In this document: positions 34,675-44,567 of the stretch, in pieces
Position numbering within the stretch: position 1 is the stretch's first letter
Layout of the letters: every line of letters starts with the position of its first letter
DNA from: Metarhizium brunneum
Lineage: Eukaryota > Ascomycota > Sordariomycetes > Hypocreales > Clavicipitaceae
DNA: 64,000 bases
Reading direction: 5' to 3'
Assembly (NCBI RefSeq): GCF_013426205.1
Contig: NC_089423.1
Location: 3,100,001-3,164,000 of the forward strand
The notes under the pieces: model-generated
Seen by the model: only the letters and a program-made list of their open reading frames with translations
The model's database searches: none
Told to the model about the DNA's origin: nothing
Made by a program: the position numbers and the translations under genes

Positions 34675-35169
34675 CTACTTTGGACACTTGCTTTGTACTT
34701 TGCCTGACACACGTCCCTTTTCCAGGTCTTCTGGACGAAGCCGAGGTGTAGGGGGGACATCATCGTCGCTCAAAGTGCTCCTGTCTCGTTTCGATGTTTT
34801 CATTGATCGTTTCACCGAGTTTGGGAATTCTGTTCGTCTGGGCGTGATGGCAGCGACAACTTTCTTGACGGAATGTCTGAGCACTTCACTTGCTTTCCAC
34901 TCGCGTTTCTTAGCAATGAAGAACAGGATCGCGGTGCAGACTGGGGTTTTGGAGGTTAGCGACTGCAAGCCGGGTGGGGGAAAATTTTGCATACCTCCGA
35001 TTATAGCGACAACAAAGACGATGACAACAATAGCAACTAAGCCGCCGGTCGAAATGCCCATGGAGCTCGTGGAACTGTCGCCTCCGTTGCCAATGTCTCC
35101 TCCCTTGGTGCCGTCATAGCCAGGGTTGGCATATGTTGGCAATGGGAACGGGTGAGTCGTAGTAGCCAT
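34675..35169 (-). CDS. Small single-pass membrane protein, conserved in filamentous fungi
   Basis: Two exons on the minus strand, 34995-35169 and 34675-34940, joined over a 54-nt intron (GTATGC..CCAG, branch GCTAACC); 146 aa. The N-terminal ectodomain-like part is short and rich in Thr, Pro, Gly and Ser (MATTTHPFPLPTYANPGY). A single hydrophobic helix follows (about 43-70; STGGLVAIVVIVFVVAII, then continuing across the splice into CTAILFFIAKKREWK). The cytosolic-type tail is basic and Ser/Thr/Pro-rich (DDDVPPTPRLRPEDLEKG). No signal peptide precedes the helix, so a type III or tail-first orientation is possible. The intron is stop-free and in phase, so retention would give an altered membrane segment. 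Function unknown. The ATG at 35169 has a strong context (GCCATGG). Confidence 0.65.
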   Translation of the reverse strand: MATTTHPFPLPTYANPGYDGTKGGDIGNGGDSSTSSMGISTGGLVAIVVIVFVVAIIGGMQNFPPPGLQSLTSKTPVCTAILFFIAKKREWKASEVLRHSVKKVVAAITPRRTEFPNSVKRSMKTSKRDRSTLSDDDVPPTPRLRPEDLEKGRVSGKVQSKCPK

Positions 35170-36556
35170 GGCGACATAAGCCAGTGTTGGAAAGAAGATG
35201 CAAGCGCTCAGTACTGTTATTGTGATATCCGAGTATCGTTTGGTGTAGCAGGACAGAATATTATTGTATAAAACAGAAGCAGATAGGCGATTAACCCAAA
35301 TATAAATGGGCAAGGCACAACTTGCGACAACACAGGCTCTCCTAACCTTTTCACTTCCAGACTCCGTGCACCGTACCGTTGAACTGCCCCTCATTGCCGA
35401 GACGCTGATGTATCCTGCATGCGCTGCCGGCAGTGAGCTGTTGTATCACCAGCCGCCGAAGAATTCATTGGATGCTAAAGACGGACCCTAGCTCCGATTT
35501 TCGTGGGCCGTCACTCAAAAGAGACGTTCAAGAGACGTGCTCAAGCCACGGCAGCCAGATGATTGGCTCTGTGTGGGAGCGAAGCGCCGAGCACCAGCAC
35601 TCTCCCCTGTCGACCCACCGATGAGATGCCAATGGGGAGCCAATGGTGCACATTCTTCTTCTGGGGGTTGAAAGGCCAACCTTGTCGTCACTATTATTAC
35701 CAGGACATGAAGCAGGGGCCTAAATTCAAGGTGTGCCGATTTTGAACACCCCTGGCGAGTTGGCGTGTGCAATGTCGTGCTACTGAAGCTTCAAGTACGA
35801 CGTGAAGCGCCGACATGAGCAGCAGGTCCCGTGAAAGCTTGGCTCACCGTCAGGCAGTCGATAAGAGAACTCAAATTCACGCAAGGGCCAGCCAAATCGT
35901 CCACCACACTCCATGAAATTGCTATTTTTAGCATGTACTTGGCAGCCAGCATTACGTTGCCAAAGAGCCTACGTCGCCATCATGACTTGGACCTCACCGA
36001 CTCTGCGGGCATCAAGAACCCACGTGGTGGAAAGCCAGTGGCGCATCCAAAAAGTACTTGACTTATCACTCCCGTAAGTGCTGCTTTTTTATAATCAATG
36101 TGTTGTTTCCGGATTGAAGGATGCCTGGTGTGTTCATGAGAATCGTTTCGTATGCTAACATTGGCACCACCATTGCTTTGTCCAAAGGCGCCGAGAACAA
36201 AACAAGTTAATTTAGCATAGGACAGAATATCTCCCATAAGTAGATTTTGAAAGTCCCCCCAACACAAAACACCCTAGGTTATTCAGGGAAACAGCATTCT
36301 TTACTGCTGCCTCTTTTCTTTTGCAACCTACCTAACACGTCGAGGAGATATTAGCAGGAGCATGATCGTACGGTTCGTACCTGCCCGCCATAGAACATCT
36401 AAGGGAAGGAGCCCTCAATCTTTTTTTTTTTTTTTTCGTGTCAAACAACGCACACTTTATCCCTTGAACGCTGTCAATTTCGTCCATCAAGACAAAACTA
36501 TAATATACACGAACCAAATCCTTCACTCAGGACTGCAAAGCCATTTGCCATTTACC
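35170..36556. other. Intergenic, 1.4 kb
   Basis: Promoters of the small membrane protein (minus) and the coiled-coil protein (plus). A 16-base T-run lies at 36421-36436, about 120 bases before the coiled-coil start. No supported gene. Confidence 0.6.
36421..36436. repeat. Poly(T)16 tract
   Basis: Homopolymer in the promoter or leader of the coiled-coil gene; such tracts often mark nucleosome-depleted core promoters in fungi. Confidence 0.85.
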
Positions 36557-39500
36557 ATGTCTCCAAAAGCCCCTGTAGCTCACACTGACAAGGCGCCTTA
36601 CTTCTCTTCCACTGCCATGAATACTGTGGACCAGTGTCCTGTCCAAGAAGACCCCGGGTTTCATTGGCAACACCAAGCACTGAATCGTCCTAAAATTAAT
36701 GACTTTGCAGGGAAGCAGCAAGAGAAAAAGCCGGGTCAAGCCAAACATCGTCTGCCAAACCTACCAATGTCAGCTCAAGGCAGCCCAAAGAAACTATCCG
36801 ACGAATTGCCCATATTGCTCAATGCAAGGTACTCCAAGGACAACTCTCGAGGGGACCGCCCAACAAATATCACCAATATAAGAAAAGACCAAGGCCAACC
36901 CCGTCCATCATCCGTCAGTACTTGTGGTGATTTAGAAGGTCCATACCGTGTCACACCCAACAAGTCACGTCATCCACTCAGTGACGAGCACCATGAATTG
37001 ATTCCTCAGCCAGAAGAGCTTTTTGGTGCAAATGCTTACGATGGAGATTTTGCCCATCGTTCGGGGTCCCGCACGAGCAACATCTCCAGAAAGAGAAGCG
37101 GCATAAACAAGCATCGATCTCAACAAGAACCTGGACGAAAGAAGATGCTTATGCAACAAGTCGCACAGTACTGGAACGAGTGTATCAATATTGCGGAAGA
37201 GGAGAAGGCTCAGGCTAGACTGGAAATAGACCAACTACGAGAAGATCTTCGTCGACAGTACGTCAAGTTAACGGAAGCTCGCCATCAGTTAGACAATGAA
37301 CAGGCCGGGCGCAAGGACTCTGAGAAAAAATTAAAGCATTCGGAAGAGAAGGTTGCAGAGGTTCTACTCGAAAACTCGACGTTATCACAGAGGCTTTCCA
37401 CCATGCAAGAAGAATTACGCTCGACGAAAGAACGAGACGCTATTCTCACCGAAAAATCCAGGACCTATCGCACAAAACTCAACGAGGCCATCTTGGAACA
37501 GCAACGATTATTTCTACAAGCCAAAGAGTTCTATCATGATTCGATCCAAGAACTTCGGCAGGAAAATGAAACACGAGTAGCTGAGTCAAAGGCAATCGAT
37601 ACAGCTCTCACCAATAGTCGCGAGAAGAGAGAGCAAATGAGACACTGCTTCGACGAATTGCGATCTGGCCTAGAGAAAGAAGTAGAAGCCAGTATGAGCT
37701 GAACCCATATTTCACCTCTCATGATATGTTCTTTGTTTGCTAACATCACGGCAGGAGGTGAAGAGATTGCGCGTCTCCAGGAAAGAATATCGGCTCAGGA
37801 GCAAGCTCTTTGTACCGAGAGGCAAATTTCAAGCGACCTACGGAACCAAATCATGTCGGTAAAACCACTTCAAAGCGATGAGGCACGAGATTTAGTAAAC
37901 ACTGTCAAGTCATTGCACGAATCGATCTCTGCAAATACTGTTGATCAGGCTCAGCAGCTTGAGCTATCTGAGAGCGTTTGTCGCAGGTTAGCTAATAGAG
38001 CTCAGTTCATAATATTTGTTATTGACTTCGGACAGACTACAAAATCTCGAAGTGCTAGTGAAGGGCCTTGCAAGCAATGCGTCCAAGGAGATTGGCATTA
38101 GCTCCTTGGTGGAAGGTCTCCATGAGCTAATCTCAACAGAGTGAGCACTCTTCTTAACCCTTTCTTTCAAATACTAATTTGTAGTGTATTCTCTGCACTT
38201 GCCGATATTGGTGGCGCACAAAGCTGCACATATGAGACGCTCGTGGGTACCAGAAATGACTGCCAGGCGGAACTCGCATTTATGCGTACTGCATTGAGCG
38301 ACTTAACTAAGCAGCAGACAAATATGCAAGGCCAATTTGCAGCTGAAATCTACGACTCTATCAGGAAACTTGACACTGTGCATGGTGATGTCACTTCAAA
38401 CCGGGAGCTTTGCCAGCATATTGGTGAAGAAATGACCACCTGGTTTACTAAAGAGCGGGACGTCATCAACGCGGAGCGAGATTCATGGAAAAAAGATGTT
38501 GTTCGTCTGCTAAATGAAGGTAATGACAGGACTGAGGACTTGGAGAAAATCGTAATTGCGTCTGGACACACGTGCCTTTCAAAACTTGATTCCCTCAACA
38601 CTACAATGGCAACCAGAGACGATGAGACTAAAGCTGCATGGCAGCAAATCATAGACCGCGTTCAGAGCTCGCTGGACCAGAACCTGCATTTGGAGAGATT
38701 GAATGCCGGGTACAGCCCTGAAGAAACCCAGAGACTACTTGCTAGCCTAGAAGGCCTTGTTGTCTCAATAAGTGAACACTTGGTACGGTCTGAGGCAAGA
38801 GTGGCGAACCAGGGGAAACCTAGCCAGCACGATGAACAAAATGACGCAGCAGCATCTCTGCAAGACAAGATTTTGCAGCTGGAGAAAGAAGTCTCGAAAA
38901 CTACCGATCTTCAGAAAAGATGGCATTCTGATATTCAAATAGTCGACTCAATTAGATCAAAGTTGAGAACCCTTCAACAGTTGCCATCGCAGATTGATGG
39001 ATGTAGCGAGCAACTGGCAAAATTTTCACGAGTCAGCAGCATGCTTGATTCTGCATCGACTGATCTTGGAATACAGGAAACTTGGGTTAAACAACAGTTG
39101 GGAATCAATCTCCCTCAGGCTAATAGCAATGTGGTCACTCCGCCACGGACTATAGATCAGCTTCAACCCGGTCAACTAATGGATCCAAACTACAACCAGA
39201 GCGAAAACTCAAAAAACGACAGAGTAATGAGTACTGAGAATGATGAGATTCTTACAACCCAGAATAGCAATTCAGAGTTCGGGCCAAAGAGAGTTCAAGT
39301 TCAAAGCCCTACTGAAGCTCACTCTCCCTCGTCACCACCTTCCATTGAACAGGAGCAGAAGCGACGAAGAATTGCGATGGCAGTGCGTCCCATTTTGAAG
39401 GCAAATAGCTTATTCTCATCGCAAGAATCGATTACTGCGCAGCACCAGAGCAACGAAACCGAAACCGAATTAGGCCCAATACTAGAGAGTAGAAAGACAA

Positions 39501-39811
39501 CCACGACTATCAGCAGTGCAAGTGCGGCCAGTCAGAAAATAATAGCTGATATCTCTTCTGGTTTCGTTACAGACAAGTCAGAAGAGACTTTCTTTAATCT
39601 ACCAAGAGTTACAGACTTTCAACCCCATCTCAAGGTTGTACCCAGTCAAGTCATATCGCAGAAACGCAAGTTCAAGCTAGATGGCGGCGAATGTCCAAAA
39701 CTCAAGCGCGTCAAATTGATAAGTGATTTGAAGAATGAAATAAGTATCGAGGACCCAGCGATGGGTTTGTCGAAGGACAAAGACCTGGAAGGCACCAAAA
39801 CCCGTCACTAA
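36557..39811 (+). CDS. Large coiled-coil, probably nuclear protein of unknown function
   Basis: Four exons: 36557-37691, 37755-37986, 38036-38140 and 38185-39811; introns 63, 49 and 44 nt, each restoring the frame; 1032 aa. Residues 1-190 are low-complexity, polar and Ser/Pro/Lys-rich. A long heptad-rich coiled coil begins near 200 (QVAQYWNECINIAEEEKAQA) and runs with breaks to about 800. The C-terminal 250 residues are Ser/Thr-rich with SP/TP sites and basic clusters, including EQKRRRIAMAVRPILKAN and QKRKFKLDGGECPKLKRVK, which look like nuclear localisation signals. The layout (disordered end, long coil, basic disordered end) resembles synaptonemal-complex transverse-filament or spindle-pole proteins such as Sordaria Sme4. 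This is a structural analogy, not a recognised homology. Confidence 0.7.
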
Positions 39812-40265
39812 ACAACTAGGGCAAACACAGGACCGGAAGTTGTACAGCGACCCAGAAATTATTCATGGCGACAGGATCAAGCTTCGCCAGGCCAGCCAAT
39901 GATTCTACCTATTCAACTTCAAATGCCTTCACTCGACGTATAAAACGGGGCCATGTAGCACAGGGCCTCGACTTTTGCTTTGCTTCACAGTTTGGAAGTT
40001 CGTATCATGTGAGATTTCGTGGTATAGATGTATGTATCTAGATCATGGAAAATAGTTTATAATCGTACAGTGCGGAAATGAGTTCATTACCGCAGCAGGC
40101 TGCAAGCATATCCCCAAACTCCAAAAATGCCCATCATGTGTGATATACAGCGCCGGCGCAATCGGTCTGCCCCGGACGTTTCAGCAAACACTATAATCCA
40201 ACCCCGGTTGCGGCAGGTAATGAATGGAAATAGTCAAACTGTAATTTTTGGACGCATTGGCCTGT
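39812..40265. other. Intergenic, 0.45 kb
   Basis: Shared 3' flanks of the coiled-coil gene (plus) and mrpL39 (minus), which are convergent. Nothing else seen. Confidence 0.6.
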
Positions 40266-40637
40266 TTACTTTGACCTCTTTTTCGTTTCGAGGAAGAGAA
40301 CTTTTTTGCGCACTGCAAGGTTGCGAGAATACGTTAGCGAATTGCTCTAGGCCGGTCACATGGTAGGTAGTCGAAATGCGAGAGGGTGGTACTCGTACCG
40401 ATTGGATCGTATTTTATCATGCCCATGAGAGGCGCCGTTCGTGGTCTCTTGAAGGTGTAAAAGAAACCTGTCATGGCCATGGAGATGAGACGGGCATTGA
40501 TCAATCGCGCCTTGGCTATGATGTGAAGAATGTAGACGTTAGTAAAATACTCTTGATTCGGCGAGCAAGCTGTACCCAGTCGATGCAGAGGGATAGAGGA
40601 GCCGGATCAAAGGGAGTATCATACCTTTCTTGGCCAT
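40266..40637 (-). CDS. mrpL39: Mitochondrial large ribosomal subunit protein bL33m
   Basis: Three small exons on the minus strand: 40625-40637, 40399-40515 and 40266-40312, with introns of 109 nt (GTATGA..ATAG) and 86 nt (GTACGA..GCAG, branch GCTAAC). The exons total 177 nt and encode 58 aa. The protein begins [16 protein letters not shown], then carries the family signature [15 protein letters not shown] and [20 protein letters not shown], and ends in a basic KKRSK. This matches bL33 of mitochondrial ribosomes (yeast Mrpl39), including the usual fungal length with no long cleavable presequence. The bacterial zinc-binding cysteines of C+ type L33 are absent, as is normal for this branch. The gene is too small and fragmented to appear as one open frame. 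It is divergent from the candidate upstream exon of alanine transaminase. Confidence 0.88.
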
Positions 40638-41302
40638 TGTTGCAGATGAGGGGGGGGTGATTGATGTGTGAGCGGCGGATAGATAGGGAATCTGGCTCGT
40701 GATTTGTCGTGCAGTTGGGAAGCTGTTGAGGCAAAAGATCGGGACCCTGGGCCAAGCTCGCCGGCGAAAGGTGGCCCCGAGCCGGCTGGTGAAGGCTGGG
40801 TGGGTAAGGGTTCTTGCTGTCCGAGGAGGAGCGCCATGTGGTGAGGAAGGAAGGGTGGGGGGGTGTCAAGGTACTAGAGTAAACCAACGTGTACAGAGTA
40901 CTAGCAATACAAAATGCGTGTATCCTTTGATGTCAGGTTAATGACTACTACTAAGTACTTAAGTACTTACTTGTAGGCAACTACAGGTATTGCTGGGGCT
41001 GTACAGTAACTGGCAGCAATACTCAGGGGCAGACTTCCCAATCCTCTTTAAAATCCCAGTCAGCGAGTGAGTGTTCGGTAGCAATGGGTAAAATGCTTGA
41101 AATTAGACCGAGTAAAAGCCCCGGGCAGCCTGTCTGCGTCTGACATGGACTTTGGTCTCGACAACTAACCATTCCGCGACACAAAGACAGACGAAATCTT
41201 TCCTTCGGGCTTTCTGCACCGTACACAGCCATCGCCCAACACTAGAGTCTGGACGTCGGAGGACCGGATTACGGTTCAACTTGGACCAGAATCGGCAGCA
41301 GG
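40638..41302. promoter_or_regulatory. Probable bidirectional promoter, mrpL39 / upstream ALT exon
   Basis: 665 bases lie between the mrpL39 ATG (minus) and a candidate presequence exon of alanine transaminase (plus, ATG 41303). A perfect 16-base palindrome, AAGTACTTAAGTACTT, is at 40953-40968. The function is inferred from position only. Confidence 0.4.
40953..40968. repeat. 16-base perfect palindrome
   Basis: AAGTACTTAAGTACTT equals its own reverse complement and contains two direct AAGTACTT copies. Confidence 0.9.
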
Positions 41303-41387
41303 ATGAGCTTTGCGACGAGGCAGAGGCATTTATCAGTGGTACGGGGGACCAGCCATGCTGTGCTGCGTGCCGGATACCACAGTTCGG
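41303..41387 (+). other. Candidate alternative first coding exon of alanine transaminase (mitochondrial presequence)
   Basis: An ATG at 41303 opens a 28-codon stretch reading MSFATRQRHLSVVRGTSHAV and then LRAGYHSS, rich in Arg, Ser, Ala and His and lacking acidic residues, as in mitochondrial presequences. It ends at a GTAAGA donor (41388) in phase 1. A downstream acceptor at 42013 (branch CTGAC at about 41996, then CATGCAG) also has phase 1 and leads in frame, without a stop, through PLHRRLHLHQQQHRRHLST into the ALT ATG at 42136. The implied intron is 626 nt, long for this genome, so this is a hypothesis, not a settled exon. Confidence 0.35.
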
Positions 41388-42135
41388 GTAAGACGAAAAG
41401 ATTGGACTCCCCTTCTTCTTTCCTCCACAAGCTTGGATTCTCTTTTGGTTGCCGTGTTGGACAGAGACGGGCGAGCGACCTTGTGTGCTCGAAAATGCAT
41501 CTCAGCGCCCTCGTCACTTGGCCGGTCGCGGGCGTCCCCGGTCTCGGACACCACCGCTGGACGATGATGACACAGCACTTGAGATCAATTGATGGCAGAC
41601 CAGACACCAGCAGACGCCGCTCCCGCGCCGGAGGACTGCGCCGCTGAATGCGTTGATGGCCGTGGGTTGATGTCCGGCGCCAGAAACCGCCCCACAGCCC
41701 TGGGAGACGCGCGATATACTCCGTAGTCCGTACCAACATGTTGTGGCGCCATGATCGGGCGAAAAAGGGACGAATGACTATTTCCGTCGTGTAATAGCTT
41801 GGTTTTCTCCCCCAAGTCGAGCCATGCCATGTCAGTCCCTGCCGGCGCCAGCATGTTCGAGATGCTCATCCGGCTCCCCAGCGTTCTGGTCATTGCGCCT
41901 TTGACACTTGATTAATATTGTTTTTTTTTTCACGCAATCAGCTTGCTTTGTTTCTTTCTTCCTTCTCCTTCCAAACTTGATACCAAACCAAGGTCTGACA
42001 CACTTGCATGCAGAAACTGCCCCTCGTCAACTTTTTCTGCCCGCTAGTGCCCCGCCAAACATCCTCAAGTCATCATCACCCCTCCACCGCCGTTTGCATT
42101 TGCATCAGCAACAACACCGCCGCCATTTGTCGACA

Positions 42136-43717
42136 ATGAGATTGACCCGCGATAACATCAACGAGCACGTCGTGCGTGCCCAGTACGCCGTTCGTGGCGA
42201 GCTCGCCGTCAAGTCCGAGGAGTACCGTGCTCGTCTCAAGGACGGTGACACCACCCTGCCCTTTAATCAGGTCATCTCGGCCAACATCGGAAACCCTCAG
42301 CAGCTCGACCAGAAACCAATTACCTTTTTCCGCCAAGTTCTCAGCTTGCTGGAGAACCCTGAACTTCTCAAGAAGGAGGACGTTTTAATCAATGGTCTTG
42401 GCTACAAGACTGATGTTATTGAGCGTGCCAAATGGTTGCTAACGCAGGTCGGCTCTGTTGGTGCATACAGTGCCAGTGCTGGTGCCCCTGCTATCAAGGA
42501 GAGCATTGCTGCTTTCCTGGAGCGTAAGTTTTTTTTTCCCTTCCTGAGTTTCTAACGTGTTGTCCTCTTTCTGCCAAATCGTTCTGGTTTCCGGTTCCAA
42601 TCGCCGCTTGCCGGGATTCCTCCAGCACCATTTGTCTAAGAGTGGGAAATACTAACACTCGGCAGGTCGCGATGGCTTTCCTGCTGACCCTTCCAAGATC
42701 TACCTCTCGACTGGTGCCTCGTCTGGTGTCAACACTCTTCTCCACGTCATCTGCGCGGACAAGAAGTCGGGTATCATGATTCCCATTCCTCAGTACCCTC
42801 TTTACAGCGCCACTCTGTCCCTTCTGGACGCCCAGGCCGTTCCATACTATCTCGATGAGTCCAAGGCTTGGGGGACCAGCTTTGAAACCATCAAAGCCGC
42901 CTACGAAAAGGGCAAGGCTGACGGTCTCGATGTCCGCTGCATTGTCATTATCAACCCTGGCAACCCTACCGGTGCTTCCCTCTCCGAGGAGGACGTCAGG
43001 TCCGTAATCGACTTTGCTCGGCAGGAGAACCTCGTCATCATGGCCGACGAGGTGTACCAGACCAACGTCTTCATTGGCCAATTCCATAGCTTCAAGAGCG
43101 TTCTGCGCAAGTTGCAAAAGGAGAACCCCGGCAAATACGATGGTGTCGAACTTGCTTCACTACACAGCATTTCGAAGGGCATGGTTGGCGAGTGCGGCCA
43201 CCGGGGCGGTTACTTTGAGCTTGTTGGCTTTGATCCCGAGGTTGAGGCCCAAATCTACAAGTTTGTCTCCATTATGCTCTGCGCTCCCGTCATCGGCCAG
43301 TGCCTCGTCGAGCTCATGGTGAACCCACCCAAGCCTGGTGAGCCATCATACGAGCTCTACAGCCAGGAGTACTCTGGCATCCATGAGGGGCTCCGCGAGC
43401 GCGCTTCCGCTCTCCACAAGGCCTTCAGCCAGATGGAAGGTGTCGAATGTGCTGAGCCCCAAGGTGCCATGTACCTCTTCCCCACCATCCAGTTACCTGC
43501 AAAGGCTCACGAAGCCGCCGCCGCCGAAAAGCGCACCGCCGACGAATTCTACTGCCTGAGATTGCTCGAGGCCACAGGTGTCTGTGTTGTTCCTGGGTCG
43601 GGCTTTGGTCAGAAGGAGGGCACGCTCCACTTCCGAACTACTTTCCTTGCGCCTGGTACGGAGTGGGTTGCTGGCATTGTCAAGTTCCACAAGGAGTTTA
43701 TGGACAAGTACAGGTAA
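42136..43717 (+). CDS. ALT1: Alanine transaminase
   Basis: Two exons, 42136-42523 and 42666-43717, intron 142 nt (GTAAGT..GCAG); 479 aa from the ATG at 42136. PLP-dependent class I aminotransferase interconverting alanine/2-oxoglutarate and pyruvate/glutamate. K300 in SISKGMVGECGHRGG is the predicted Schiff-base lysine. IINPGNPTGA and MADEVYQTNVF carry the Asn, Asp and Tyr that contact the cofactor. The N-terminus (LTRDNINEHVVRAQYAVRGEL), the QYPLYSATLSLL block and the C-terminal EGTLHFRTTFL are typical of eukaryotic alanine transaminases. The frame is open for 228 nt upstream of the ATG and encodes a basic, presequence-like stretch ending RRHLST. The annotated ATG would therefore give the cytosolic form and an upstream start a mitochondrial form. 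Convergent with RPN7. Confidence 0.92.
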
Positions 43718-44567
43718 ACGCCTGTGAGCGAACCAAAAAAAAAAAACAATCTAAGATGGAGAGCCATGTTCGGCACAAGGAATATAAGGGGCTCAGGATA
43801 GCATTCGAGGGTTAGGGCACACTGATTTGGGCTTGATTTACAAGTTGCACTTGGACATTCTCGCACTGCATTTAGCTAGAGGTGACAAGACTTTGGGCCG
43901 TGTTTTTTTGTTTATATATAAACTACCATCTGAATAAACGGATCCCGAGGCAGAGGACCGCATTAGCCAAATATCTCAACCCGATTCGACCGTCGAGGGG
44001 TGCTTTCCAGTGACCAAACTGGGGCAACTAGACAATTGCATACAATAGAACTCTTGCAAATTCAATTACACCAGCACTGTACCGGGGCTCGTGCCGTCAC
44101 TGACAGGGGATACTGGTCCGTCCATGACCAAGTTGACTCGCGGGGGGGGCACATTTTCCCAGGGCACTAGTGAACGTGTCCGAGTCTAACTTCGGCAGGC
44201 GCGGATGAAATCGTCGTAGATTCAATGCTGCTGCGCAGACGGTGCGTCGGTTAGACTGGAGGGCTAGGTGTACTGATTTCGTTTGAGGGGCATGTTGAAC
44301 GGGAAGAAGCAGAGTGGTTGTGGCTGCGTAATAAGAGTGTGCTTTCGACGCTGCTGGATCCTAGATCCGAAGTCTTTTGAGGTATCGTGCCCAAATATTC
44401 CATGCAGCTTACCGAAGAAATATTGATTTATATTCATACAGCAGCTAGTGGCATGTTTGCCCTATTCTTCCCTTTCTGTATCAGTCCAGCCAGACTCAGA
44501 AACCCCGACCTATGTGACATAGTATACGCCAATAAAAATCCTCTTCCAATCAAGTTCATCGCCCCAT
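43718..44567. other. Intergenic, 0.85 kb, between convergent genes
   Basis: 3' flanks of alanine transaminase and RPN7. An A-run follows the transaminase stop (43735-43746). No supported gene. Confidence 0.6.
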
